Position numbers and translations under genes: made by a program. From G963668345 sp965206025 (lineage in GTDB: Bacteria > Acidobacteriota > Terriglobia > Bryobacterales > UBA6623), in the NCBI GenBank assembly GCA_965206025.1, contig CBDBIU010000004.1:806001-870000 (forward strand): a stretch of 64,000 nt of DNA. The letters run 5' to 3'. The notes below the pieces were generated by a model. That model saw nothing but the letters and a program-made list of their open reading frames with translations. It did no database searches and had not been told where the DNA came from. Shown piece after piece: positions 17,814-26,337 of this stretch (its first letter is position 1; the number at the start of each line of letters is the position of its first letter).

Positions 17814-18704
17814 CTAAATCCTTCGAATCGGTTTGATCTCGCCTTCGAGCATCATCGGGGCCGGGCCCGAAATGCCGCCGTCTTTACGGATCCGCCAGAA
17901 ATGCACAATCATGAACGTGGCGGCGAATCCCGGTATGGCGATGCAGTGCCAGATATAGGCCCGCAACAAGGCGTTGGCGTCCACGATCGACCCTCCGAGC
18001 AGGGCGAAGCGCACGTCATTGAACGCAGTCATACCCATGTCAGAGCCGAACGGACCTTCGTGCCCCAGCATAGGAGTGGCGCGGGCCATGTTCGTTCCCA
18101 CCGTGACGGCCCAGAAGCCCAACTGATCGTCGGGCAGCAAATAGCCGGTGAAGGAAAGCAGCAGGGTCAAAACCAGCAGAATCACGCCCACGCACCAGTT
18201 GAACTGGCGCGGCTTTTTGTACGATCCGGTCAAAAAGACGCGGAACATGTGCAGCCAGACGGTCAGCACCATGGCGTGGGCCCCCCAGCGGTGCATGTTC
18301 CGGAGCAGTTTGCCGAAAGGGACGTCGTGTTCGAGGTACAAAATATCGCGAAACGCCACGACCTTGGTCGGGTGGTAGTAGAACATCAGCAGCACACCGG
18401 TCCAGGTCAAGACCACGAACAGATAAAAGGAGATGCCTCCCATGCCCCAGGTGTAGTTGTAGGCCACCGAGTCGCGATTGATTTTGGCCGGATGGAGGTG
18501 CAAAAAGACGTTGCTGAGAACGCCGAGCGTACGGCTGCGCGGCTTGTCGTCGTGCTTGACGCGGAAAATCGACTTATAGAGCTCGGTCTTGGTGGGCTTC
18601 TTCAGCGCCTGCAGGTCGTCGGCCGCTTTTTGCTTGATCACATCAGGGTCGATGACCCCAAGAAGCGACCGCTTTCCATTGCCGCCACCGTTTTCCTCAG
18701 CCAT
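17814..18704 (-). CDS. Cytochrome b6-type subunit of the quinol:cytochrome c reductase
   Basis: A 296-residue di-haem cytochrome b N-terminal subunit. A polar N-terminal extension of about 60 residues precedes four transmembrane helices. The haem ligand pairs are visible: HRWGAHAMVLTVWLH in helix II (13 residues between the His) and H-CIAIPGFAATFMIV-H in helix IV (14 between, the b6-type spacing). The segment TGYLLPDDQLGFWAVTVGTN is typical of the quinol site region. It is encoded between the Rieske gene and the subunit-IV gene. Together they form the core of a bc/b6f-type complex that passes electrons from quinol to the octahaem cytochrome. Confidence 0.93.
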   Translation of the reverse strand: MAEENGGGNGKRSLLGVIDPDVIKQKAADDLQALKKPTKTELYKSIFRVKHDDKPRSRTLGVLSNVFLHLHPAKINRDSVAYNYTWGMGGISFYLFVVLTWTGVLLMFYYHPTKVVAFRDILYLEHDVPFGKLLRNMHRWGAHAMVLTVWLHMFRVFLTGSYKKPRQFNWCVGVILLVLTLLLSFTGYLLPDDQLGFWAVTVGTNMARATPMLGHEGPFGSDMGMTAFNDVRFALLGGSIVDANALLRAYIWHCIAIPGFAATFMIVHFWRIRKDGGISGPAPMMLEGEIKPIRRI

Positions 18705-18823
18705 TCCGTCTCCTCTCCCGATCCCACTCGGCGCGGAGCGTTACCGCAACGACGCCGGCCTTCGCTATTGGGTTGGCCCCGCTTTGACTACGATTCCCCG
18801 CCGGTCTCAAGACGCGCCCTTCG

Positions 18824-19420
18824 TTAAACGACCAGATAGGAGTCATCCTCATCAAACTGGCTCGCCTTGCCTTTTTCCCACTTATAGAGCGCACTCGTGT
18901 CCACGACGATCTGCCCTTCCGGGCTCAGTTCGACTTTGGCGCGGTCGAGGGGCCGAGGGGCCGGCCCCTCGTAGTTGATCCCTTCGGGATCGAAGCCGCT
19001 GCCGTGGCAGGGACACTTAAACTTCCCTTCCGATTCCTTCCAGTCCGGCGTGCATCCGAGGTGAGTGCATCGAGCGTAGATGACGAACAGCCTCTCGGAG
19101 TTGCGAACAACCCAGATTCTGTTGGATTTTTGGAAACCCGTGTCCACGCCGATGCCGAAGGCGTCCGGCGACCCGATCCGAAATACCTTCTTCGGCTCAA
19201 AGATGGTCCGCGGGAAAAAGAACCGCAGGAACATCAAGAAGTTGGTCGCCAGGAAAGCCACGGTAAAGAAACCCACGAATCGACGCCGGGTCTTCACCAT
19301 ATCGACTTGCGGCGCTTTTCCGAAAAGCCGTCGAAGCTTGGCCAGCGTGGAGGGCTTCGCCTCGGTTGCTTGGGCTGAAGCGGCCGCTTCGCCGCTTGAG
19401 CCGACTTTCTGATCAGGCAT
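18824..19420 (-). CDS. Rieske [2Fe-2S] protein of the bc complex
   Basis: A 198-residue membrane-anchored Rieske protein, first gene of the respiratory operon. One transmembrane segment lies at about residues 47-69 after an Ala/Lys-rich cytoplasmic tail. Both cluster-binding boxes are intact: CTHLGC (Cys118, His120, Cys123) and CPCHGSGF (Cys136, Cys138, His139). Cys123 and Cys138 would form the stabilising disulphide. A long C-terminal tail of about 20 residues follows the fold. The 119-bp gap to cytochrome b is the longest in the front part of the operon. The promoter should lie in 19421-19500, immediately next to an IS relic. Confidence 0.93.
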   Translation of the reverse strand: MPDQKVGSSGEAAASAQATEAKPSTLAKLRRLFGKAPQVDMVKTRRRFVGFFTVAFLATNFLMFLRFFFPRTIFEPKKVFRIGSPDAFGIGVDTGFQKSNRIWVVRNSERLFVIYARCTHLGCTPDWKESEGKFKCPCHGSGFDPEGINYEGPAPRPLDRAKVELSPEGQIVVDTSALYKWEKGKASQFDEDDSYLVV

Positions 19421-19499
19421 CCTAACCCCTTCGTTTGACCACGGTCGCCGCAGTCCAATCCTCCATTGTAATCAAGGCGGGGAGGTCCCTACAAGGAGA

Positions 19500-19824
19500 A
19501 GAGTCGTCCCATGCAAGATGATCCTGAAACGACGACAGCCGGGAGAGGGCACACCGCGGGTGAATGGGAGGTGCCATGCAGCATGCACAACGTCTCACGC
19601 TGGTCGAGATGCGCGAATTCGTGGCCTCCAGCGGGGCAGCCTCAACTTTATCGGCGCTGAGCGCAAGAAGATCTATAGCCTCGTCGAGCGTACTCCGCAC
19701 ACCCAGCTCCGCTTCCCCCCCGTTACCTCCCCTCGAACACCCTCGGAAAGGAGATCCACACCCAGCCCCGGCCTCCCGGCCCGACCAACCCCATTTCAAG
19801 ATCATTCTTGGATCGGCAAATGCT
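19500..19824 (+). mobile_element. Internally deleted IS relic (miniature derivative)
   Basis: The left end (AGAGTCGTCCCATGCAAGATG) and the next 190 bp match the start of the IS at 29564-31082. The match includes the transposase N-terminus, readable as MQHAQRLTLVEMREFVASSG and an ERKKIYSLVER segment. The sequence then jumps to the IS's opposite end, which contains CCTCGGAAAGGAGATCCACA and ATCATTCTTGGATCGG and ends near TGCT at 19824. About 1.2 kb of the transposase gene is missing. Both terminal repeats are kept, so it could in principle be mobilised in trans. It lies between the Rieske promoter region and the next gene. Confidence 0.85.
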
Positions 19825-19939
19825 TCGAGGCCGGCCCAGCGGGCCGCCGGCCGCCGTCGGACAGAGCCTACCGTGCCCGAGGTTCCCGATCGTCCGCCTG
19901 GCGCCTAAACATGCGTGACGGAATTCATGAAACGCGCTA

Positions 19940-20830
19940 CTAGGAAATCGCGTACTGGTGAAACATTTTCCGGTACTTTTCGAGACCCATGATCTCGAAG
20001 AACTCGGGGTCTTCGATCATGCGATGGGTGACGGCGTTCCAGTCTTCGGTTTCCTTCAGCTCGCGAAGACCGTCCTTCACCGCCTTGATGTACATGTAGA
20101 GGGTGGCGATGGTCCCAATCGCCATCGCATAGCCGCGGTTCTTGAATTCTTTGAAGGCGATCGGCTCGACCGGAGCGTAGAGTCCAACCAGGGGGGCTTT
20201 GACCTTTTCGGCGAAGTAGGTCAGTTCGTCCGTAGTTAAGCCCATGATCATGATGGCGTCGGCGCCAGCCTCGGCGTAGGCATTGCTTCGCCGCACGGCC
20301 TCTTCCATTAAGTTTTGGGCGTAGTATTCCTCGCGTGAAACCGTCCCGATAGGGTCGCTGCGGGCGATGATCAGAAGATCAGGATCCGTGCGAGCGTCCA
20401 CGGCGGCGCGGATCTTGCCGCACATCTCCTCGACGCTTATCAGCTGGATCGGCGGCACGCCTTGCATCACGGGGCACTTGCTGGGCATCGTCTCATCGTC
20501 CAGTTGAACCCCGGCCACCCCCAAGGACTCGAAGTCACGGATCGTCTCCGCCACGCTAATCGCGTTCCCATAGCCCTCCTCGATGTCGGCGACCACGGGG
20601 ATTCCCACGGCTTTGACGATGTGCCGCACGATCAGCATCCGCTCGGTCTTCGACATCAGATCCATGTCGGGCTTGCCGAGAAAAGCGGCGCTCGTCGAAT
20701 AGCTGCCTACGTATACGCCGTCGAACCCGGCTTGGTCGATCAAAAGCGCCGAAAGGGCGTCATTCGCCCCGACGACGTGCATCGAGTCGCCATTGGCAAT
20801 CGATCGCCGAATCTTCGCTGCGGGAGTCAT
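19940..20830 (-). CDS. PEP mutase/isocitrate lyase superfamily protein
   Basis: A 296-residue cytosolic enzyme of the isocitrate lyase/PEP mutase superfamily, close to carboxyvinyl-carboxyphosphonate phosphorylmutase-type and oxaloacetate-decarboxylase-like members. Visible landmarks are the strand with GVYVGSYSTSA (residues 37-47), the metal site VADIEEGYGN and VAGVQLDDE, and the active-site loop MPSKCPVM. That loop keeps the Lys-Cys of the superfamily, but Pro replaces the usual Gly-His. The substrate cannot be set from sequence. The start is the ATG at 20830, with a GGAGG site about 8 bases upstream; a longer upstream frame is not needed. Confidence 0.8.
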   Translation of the reverse strand: MTPAAKIRRSIANGDSMHVVGANDALSALLIDQAGFDGVYVGSYSTSAAFLGKPDMDLMSKTERMLIVRHIVKAVGIPVVADIEEGYGNAISVAETIRDFESLGVAGVQLDDETMPSKCPVMQGVPPIQLISVEEMCGKIRAAVDARTDPDLLIIARSDPIGTVSREEYYAQNLMEEAVRRSNAYAEAGADAIMIMGLTTDELTYFAEKVKAPLVGLYAPVEPIAFKEFKNRGYAMAIGTIATLYMYIKAVKDGLRELKETEDWNAVTHRMIEDPEFFEIMGLEKYRKMFHQYAIS

Positions 20831-21107
20831 TTTGCGTTCCTCCAGTCGGATAGTCAAAAGCACAAACAGCAGCACCGCGACTCGATCACCGTCTCGGGAC
20901 CACGTTTCGCGGTCCGGCACCCGTCGAATCCGCCAACAACGAGCCCTCCCCAGGCCCACCGTGACCTAAGGGGGTTCCTCGTTCGGCGGAAACGGACTGC
21001 TGCCGTCTTGCTATGGTACTACGCACCCGAGCAAGAATGCAGGGCCACCGACCCCAAACCCTTGGAAACAACCGTATCCGAGGCACGCTGCGCTAGACTG
21101 GGAATTC

Positions 21108-22400
21108 ATGTTGGACCTGAGCTACCTGCGCAAGAATTTCGACCAGGTAAAGAGCCGTTTGGCCGCTCGGGGCGGTCCTGACGGCCTGGAGGGGTTTAAC
21201 GAAGTCGACCAACGCCGGCGCGCCGCCGTGACCGAGATGGAGGGGCTAAAAGCCGAGCGAAACGCCATCAGCGCGGAAGTCGCCAAAGCCAAACGAGAAG
21301 GCCGCGAGGCGCAGGAGCAGATCGCAGCCAGCCGCCGCCTCGGAGAGCAAATCAGGCACGTGGAAGATCAAGTCAGCGAGATCGACGCGCATCTCCAGAA
21401 AGTGCTCACCGGCGTGCCCAACATCCCGCACGAGTCGGTGCCGGTGGGCAAGGACGCTTCGGAAAACGTCGAGGTTCGCCACTGGGGAACGCCCCCGGAG
21501 CTCGACTTCGCGCCCAAGGCGCATTGGGACCTGGGACCCTCCCTGGGCATCCTCGACTTCGACCGGGCCTCGAAGATCACCGGAGCGCGCTTCGCCGTCT
21601 ACTGGAACGCGGGCGCGAAACTGGAGCGATCCCTGATTAACTTCATGCTCGACGTCCATACCCGCGAGCACGGCTACACGGAGGTCCTGCCTCCCTTCAT
21701 GGTCAACTCGGAGAGCCTTTTCGGTACCGGCCAGCTACCGAAATTCGCGGGGGACCTCTTTAAGCTCGAAGGCACCGACTACTGGCTCGTCCCCACGGCG
21801 GAAGTCCCGCTGACCAACCTTTTCGCACGGGAGACGCTCGACGCCGGCCGGCTGCCGGTCCGGCTGACGGCCTACACGCCGTGCTTTCGCAGCGAGGCCG
21901 GGTCGTATGGGCGCGACGTTCGCGGCATCATCCGCCAACATCAGTTTCAAAAGGTGGAGTTGGTCAAGGTGGCGCTGCCCGAGCAAAGCTATGACGAGTT
22001 GGAAAAGCTCACCGCCGACGCCGAGGATATCCTTCAGCGTCTCGGGTTGCCCTACCGGACGGTCAGCCTGTGCACGGGCGATCTGGGCTTCGGCAGCTCC
22101 AAAACCTACGACATCGAAGTCTGGCTCCCGGGACTAGGGGAGTTCAAGGAGATCTCTTCCTGCAGCAACTGTGAAAGTTTTCAGGCCCGGCGGGCCGGCA
22201 TTCGCTATCGTGACGCGACGTCGAAGAAGGGCAAATCGTCTTTCGCGCACACGCTGAACGGCAGCGGACTGGCGGTAGGCCGCACTTGGCTGGCGATCAT
22301 TGAGAATTACCAGCAGAAAGACGGCAGCGTGGTGATTCCCGACGCTCTGCGGCCTTATCTTGACGCGGAGCGAATCGTGGCCGGCGGGCGGTTGGCCTGA
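21108..22400 (+). CDS. serS: Serine--tRNA ligase
   Basis: A 430-residue class II aminoacyl-tRNA synthetase of normal length. It charges tRNA-Ser (and tRNA-Sec where present) with serine. The N-terminal domain (about 1-105) is the two-helix antiparallel coiled coil that contacts the tRNA long variable arm. Class II motif 2 appears as FRSEAGSYGRDVRGIIRQHQF and motif 3 as GSGLAVGRTWLAIIENYQ near the C-terminus. The ATG start begins directly with MLDLSYLR, the usual beginning of the protein. The gene stands alone, and the 148-bp gap upstream should hold its promoter. Confidence 0.97.
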   Translation: MLDLSYLRKNFDQVKSRLAARGGPDGLEGFNEVDQRRRAAVTEMEGLKAERNAISAEVAKAKREGREAQEQIAASRRLGEQIRHVEDQVSEIDAHLQKVLTGVPNIPHESVPVGKDASENVEVRHWGTPPELDFAPKAHWDLGPSLGILDFDRASKITGARFAVYWNAGAKLERSLINFMLDVHTREHGYTEVLPPFMVNSESLFGTGQLPKFAGDLFKLEGTDYWLVPTAEVPLTNLFARETLDAGRLPVRLTAYTPCFRSEAGSYGRDVRGIIRQHQFQKVELVKVALPEQSYDELEKLTADAEDILQRLGLPYRTVSLCTGDLGFGSSKTYDIEVWLPGLGEFKEISSCSNCESFQARRAGIRYRDATSKKGKSSFAHTLNGSGLAVGRTWLAIIENYQQKDGSVVIPDALRPYLDAERIVAGGRLA

Positions 22401-22559
22401 GACGGCGCGGGCGCTGTTCATTGCGCTCCGACGCTTGCACGCGAGATGCTCAAGCCCGCCCGTAGGGGTGTGATTCATCGCGCCCGGAGTCGGCCGCCTT
22501 TGGTAACGATACTTCCGAAATGATGCACTGACTCAGCGAATCGAGGGGCGTCCCAAAAA

Positions 22560-23543
22560 TTGCCGAACACCGCGCCAAAACGCGTCATTATCGACACCGA
22601 CCCGGGCATCGACGATGCGTTGGCGCTGATCCTCGCTCTACGTTCTCCCGAGCTTTCCGTCGAGGCGATCACCACGGTCAGCGGCAACGTGCATGTGGAC
22701 CTGTCTGTCCGCAATACTTTTCAAACGCTCGACGCCGTAGCGCCCGCCGTGTTCCCGCCCGTGGCGCGCGGCTGTGACCGTCCGCTCAAGCGGTCTCGGG
22801 TGGCGGTCGGGCAGGTCCACGGAGGGGACGGGCTAGGGGGAATTAGCCGCCTTGTCGATGGGGACGGCAATCCCCGCTATCCCGATCCGGCGCTGTCGCC
22901 TGTTGGCCGGCACGGGGTCGATGTCATCCTGGACCTAGTCGAACGCTACCCCGGTGAAATCACCCTCGTCGCGCTGGGACCGCTGACGAATGTCGCCACG
23001 GCGATCGAGAAAAACGCCGAGACGATGCGGGGCCTGAGGGAGATCATCATCATGGGGGGATCGCTCGACGGGCGCGGCAATATGACTGAGTTCGCGGAGT
23101 TCAATTTCCACGCCGACCCGCACGCCGCCCAGCGCGTCGTCCGCTCGGGCTTGCCCGCCACAGTCGTCGGGCTGGACGTCACGCACCAAACGCGGCTGCT
23201 TCTGGAAACGGTCGAACACGCCGCTCGGAAAGCAGGCGCCCCGCTCGCTCGATTCGCCTACGACATTTCCGCCGGGTTGATCGAGGGCGGCGCACCGCGG
23301 AACACCGAGGGATTTTATCTCCACGACCCGTTGGCCGTGGGCGTCGCCATCGACCCAACTTTCGTCGAAAGCCGGACCTTCCATGCCGATGTCGAAACCG
23401 AGGGGGCAACAGCGGGCATGCTGGTGGCCGAGGAAAGTTCCCACCAGCCCCGGCTCACGGGAGGCGGCGATATCCACGGCTGCGTGGCCGTCGAAGCCGA
23501 CCGATTCGTGCGCTTTTTCTTAGAACGCGTATTCTCCGGCTGA
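22560..23543 (+). CDS. Inosine/uridine-preferring nucleoside hydrolase family protein
   Basis: A 327-residue hydrolase that cleaves the N-glycosidic bond of ribonucleosides. The calcium-binding signature DTDPGIDDALAL (residues 12-23) is at the N-terminus as expected. The loop MGGSLDGRGNMTEFAEFNFHADP, holding the Asn, Glu and Asp ligands for the ribose, and the late Asp in LHDPLAVG are present. No in-frame ATG precedes the signature, so translation most likely begins at the TTG at 22560, eight residues before the first strand. The start region is close behind a degenerate palindrome (22466-22490). Exact nucleoside preference is not determinable. Confidence 0.9.
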   Translation: MPNTAPKRVIIDTDPGIDDALALILALRSPELSVEAITTVSGNVHVDLSVRNTFQTLDAVAPAVFPPVARGCDRPLKRSRVAVGQVHGGDGLGGISRLVDGDGNPRYPDPALSPVGRHGVDVILDLVERYPGEITLVALGPLTNVATAIEKNAETMRGLREIIIMGGSLDGRGNMTEFAEFNFHADPHAAQRVVRSGLPATVVGLDVTHQTRLLLETVEHAARKAGAPLARFAYDISAGLIEGGAPRNTEGFYLHDPLAVGVAIDPTFVESRTFHADVETEGATAGMLVAEESSHQPRLTGGGDIHGCVAVEADRFVRFFLERVFSG

Positions 23544-23617
23544 GGGGGCAAGACGGGTAGGCGGATGCCCTACAGTCGTCCTGAGGATATCGTAATAGAA
23601 ATATTCAATATAGACAT

Positions 23618-25188
23618 AGTCTTGTCTCATGCAAGATGAGTCTGAACGAGGAGTTTGTTTCTCACACAAGATGAGCCTGAAGGATCGGGGAGTGGGCATG
23701 CTGGGAATTGACTATCCAAGTGCAAAACACCAGCAAGCTGAACCTGCAACAGATCCAGCAGTTTCTCCACTCCAGCGAGGAGATTCGATTCAAAGGCAAA
23801 GGGCGGGCCGAGATCTACACGTGGGTGGCGCGCACGCTTCGCCAGCACGGCTACAGCCGCCAAAACCGCGCCGACAAAGGGCTGCTGCGGCAGTATCTGG
23901 TCAAGATGACCGGACTGAGCCGGGCGCAAATCACGCGGCTGATCCAGCAGTACCGGCAGGGCGGAGAACTCCAACCCGCCCGCTACCGGCGGCATCGCTT
24001 TGCCCGCAAGTACACGCCCGCCGACGTCGAACTGCTGGCGGCGGTGGACGAGGCCCACGAAACCCTCAGCGGCCCGGCCACGCGCAAGATCCTCGAGCGG
24101 GAATACCAGCAGTACCAGCAGCGCGAATACGAGCGGCTGGCGGGGATCTCGGTGGCCCAGATCTATCGCCTGCGGCGGCGCAGAGCCTACCGCCAGCGGC
24201 GGCTGCATTTCACCAAGACCCGGCCCACGGCGGTGTCGATCGGCGAGCGGCGCCGGCCCGACCCGCAAGGCCAACCCGGCTTTCTGCGAGTGGATACGGT
24301 GCATCAAGGGGATCGCGATGGCGTCAAGGGCGTCTACCACATCAATGCCGTGGATGAAGTCACCCAGTGGCAAGTGGTCGGCGCCACGCCCGCGATCAGT
24401 GAAGCCTGGCTGGAGCCGTTGCTGAAAGCCATGATCGAGCAGTTTCCCTTTCGTATCCGCGGCTTCCATTCCGACAACGGCAGCGAGTTCCTCAATCGCA
24501 CGGTGGAGAAGCTATTGAACAAGCTGCTGATCGAACAGACCAAGTCGCGTCCGCGGCACTCCAACGACAACGGCTTGGTGGAATCGAAAAACGGCGCGGT
24601 GATCCGCAAACACATGGGATATACGTACATCGCGGCGCCGCACGCGGGGCGCATCCAGCGCTTCTACCAACAGCACTTCAATCCCTATTTGAACTTCCAC
24701 CGGCCCTGCGGACAGCCCGAGATCAAGACCGACGCCAAAGGCAAGCAGAAGCGGGTGTACCGCCACTACCAGACGCCTTGGGAATCTTTCGAGAAGTTGC
24801 CCGAGGCCGCCAGCTATCTCAAGCCAGGGCAGAGGCTGGAGGCTCTGGGCCGCATTGCCCAGGCCGAAAGCGACACGGCGGCGGCCCGCCGGATGCAGCG
24901 AGCCAAGCAGAAGCTGTTTGCCAGTTTCCGTTCCGCGAACACGCCGTGCTGAACAGCAGGAAGAGGGCTGTGGAAATGACGGGCGATGGAAAACGAGGAA
25001 AACCAAAACCAGGTTTCCCTTCGTTTCCCACCGCCCTTGGAAATCGCTCCGCGATTCCCACAATCCCACAACCCCGACGACGATTCTCCCCTTCCCAAAA
25101 CTCAAAATCAAAAAGCCCGAAAGGAGCCCCAGCGACTCAAAAAGCCCCAACCCCCGTCTTCAGGCTCATCCTTCGATGAGAAAATGCT
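23618..25188 (+). mobile_element. Complete IS with rve/DDE transposase, 1571 bp, GACAT target duplication
   Basis: The left end reads AGTCTTGTCTCATGCAAGATG. The right end, on the other strand, reads AGCATTTTCTCATCGAAGGATG. These are imperfect terminal inverted repeats that continue with GAG(T/C)CTGAA. GACAT occurs immediately outside both ends (23613-23617 and 25189-25193), a likely 5-bp target duplication. An inverted copy of the same left end lies at 1-56. The element contains one transposase gene (23708-24952) and has landed in the 5' part of a small gene (see 25194-25363). Confidence 0.9.
23708..24952 (+). CDS. IS transposase, rve/DDE integrase-core family
   Basis: A 414-residue transposase that cuts and joins the ends of its own element. 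The N-terminal part (about 1-140) has helix-turn-helix-like segments (YLVKMTGLSRAQITRLIQQY). The retroviral-integrase-type core follows, with the acidic triad in LRVDTVHQGD, FHSDNGSEFLN and NGLVESKNG. It resembles IS481-like/ISNCY elements; the exact IS family name is not certain. Translation appears to start at the TTG at 23708, since no ATG precedes the conserved region. The frame is intact, so this copy could be active. Confidence 0.88.
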   Translation: MTIQVQNTSKLNLQQIQQFLHSSEEIRFKGKGRAEIYTWVARTLRQHGYSRQNRADKGLLRQYLVKMTGLSRAQITRLIQQYRQGGELQPARYRRHRFARKYTPADVELLAAVDEAHETLSGPATRKILEREYQQYQQREYERLAGISVAQIYRLRRRRAYRQRRLHFTKTRPTAVSIGERRRPDPQGQPGFLRVDTVHQGDRDGVKGVYHINAVDEVTQWQVVGATPAISEAWLEPLLKAMIEQFPFRIRGFHSDNGSEFLNRTVEKLLNKLLIEQTKSRPRHSNDNGLVESKNGAVIRKHMGYTYIAAPHAGRIQRFYQQHFNPYLNFHRPCGQPEIKTDAKGKQKRVYRHYQTPWESFEKLPEAASYLKPGQRLEALGRIAQAESDTAAARRMQRAKQKLFASFRSANTPC

Positions 25189-25193
25189 GACAT

Positions 25194-25363
25194 GTTGCAC
25201 TAATATCTTGAAAGCCATCTCCCTCAATCTTCCCGAAGAGACTTTGGACGCCGCCAGTCGCTACTCGGCCGCTCTCGGCTTGGCAAGAGACGCGCGGGTT
25301 CGGGGCATGAATACCCTTGCTGATAGACTGAGGTCACGTGACGTTCGATCTATTGGTATTTGA
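25194..25363 (+). pseudogene. Remnant of a small ribbon-helix-helix-like gene cut by the IS
   Basis: Immediately outside the IS right end an open frame reads ILKAISLNLPEETLDAASRYSAALGL. This is the start of a CopG/ribbon-helix-helix-type antitoxin or regulator. It then diverges and stops at 25363, inside the beginning of the next gene. No ordinary start codon precedes it on this side because the IS took the place of the 5' end. It is called a remnant; a very short functional product from a non-ATG start cannot be excluded. Confidence 0.4.
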
Positions 25364-26015
25364 CCTCGATGGCACGCTGATCGACTCCCGACTGGACTTG
25401 GCGTTAGCGGTGAATGCCGCCCGCGAGGATGCCGGCATGGGGCCTCTCGATCACGAGCTGATCTATTCCTATGTCGGCAACGGAGCGCCCATGCTGATCC
25501 GGCGCTCGCTCGGGACCGAGGCCGCCGACCAACAGGTAGACCAGGCGCTGCGGTTTTTCTACGGCTACTACCGCGAGCACATGCTCGACAACACGTACCT
25601 TTATCCCGGCGTCCAGGAGTCTCTCGACGCCTTTCTGGCCGGCGGCAGGCGGATGGCCGTGCTGACCAACAAACCGGTTCGCTTCAGCCAAGAAATCATC
25701 AAAGGGCTTGGCTTGGCTGCTCACTTCGAGCGCGTTTACGGAGGGAACAGTTTCGAAACGAAGAAACCGGACCCCTACGGGCTGAACTATCTCATAGACG
25801 AGCTCGAGGCCTCCAAGGGCGGCACCCTCGTTATCGGAGACAGCGCTGTCGATGTCAATACCGCCCGCAACGCGGGGACGGCCGCCTGCGGGGTCACCTA
25901 TGGCCTACAGCCCGAGAGCTTTGACGAGCATCCCCCGGATATGCTCGTGGACCGTATGCCGGAGCTCGTCGAATTATTGCGGGATCAAGCGGTGCATCAG
26001 CAAGACGGCCGCTAG
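25338..26015 (+). CDS. HAD phosphatase, phosphoglycolate phosphatase-like
   Basis: A 225-residue cytosolic hydrolase of the haloacid dehalogenase superfamily. Motif I is FDLDGTLIDS (residues 8-17), motif II is LTNKP (about 108-112), the Lys is in ETKKPDPYGL and motif III is VIGDSAVDV. The helical cap between motifs I and II matches the Gph type, which removes phosphate from 2-phosphoglycolate; other small phosphorylated substrates are possible. Start is GTG at 25338, directly followed by the first strand. The 3' end lies four bases inside the dispersed repeat at 26011, which supplies the TAG stop. Confidence 0.87.
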   Translation: MTFDLLVFDLDGTLIDSRLDLALAVNAAREDAGMGPLDHELIYSYVGNGAPMLIRRSLGTEAADQQVDQALRFFYGYYREHMLDNTYLYPGVQESLDAFLAGGRRMAVLTNKPVRFSQEIIKGLGLAAHFERVYGGNSFETKKPDPYGLNYLIDELEASKGGTLVIGDSAVDVNTARNAGTAACGVTYGLQPESFDEHPPDMLVDRMPELVELLRDQAVHQQDGR

Positions 26016-26208
26016 CCCGCTCTTCTCACCAGCGGCCGCGGTGGATGAGGCGAAAGGCCGGGCGGTCATGGCTCGCGGCAACAGTTTGTGTGCCACTCCC
26101 CGCGTAAAGTCATGTCGGCAAGCGGGCGCGATGAATCGCGCCCCTACATCCTTGACGGCGGGCATTTGCTTGCACTTCTACCCTCAGCTGGTGAGAAATG
26201 CGGGTTAG
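26011..26208. repeat. Complete dispersed inverted-repeat element (long subfamily, 198 bp)
   Basis: The left arm is GCTAGCCCGCTCTTCTCACC. The right arm on the opposite strand is CTAACCCGCATTTCTCACC. Between them is a core containing GCGGTGGATGAGGCGAAAGG and the near-perfect palindrome GGGCGCGATGAATCGCGCCC (26124-26143). The partial copies at 57-180 and 12600-12760 share this core. It contains no convincing gene. Confidence 0.8.
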
Positions 26209-26337
26209 GGACTGCCCGTGGTCCCGCGGCCCACCCAAGGGGATGAAAGCCAGTGGGTTTTCGACGGAGCCGGGTGTGTCCGCCCTCCCTCGAGGGGCGG
26301 TGGCGGGCGTAAACAGCGCCTTCTGTTTCAGGGGCTC

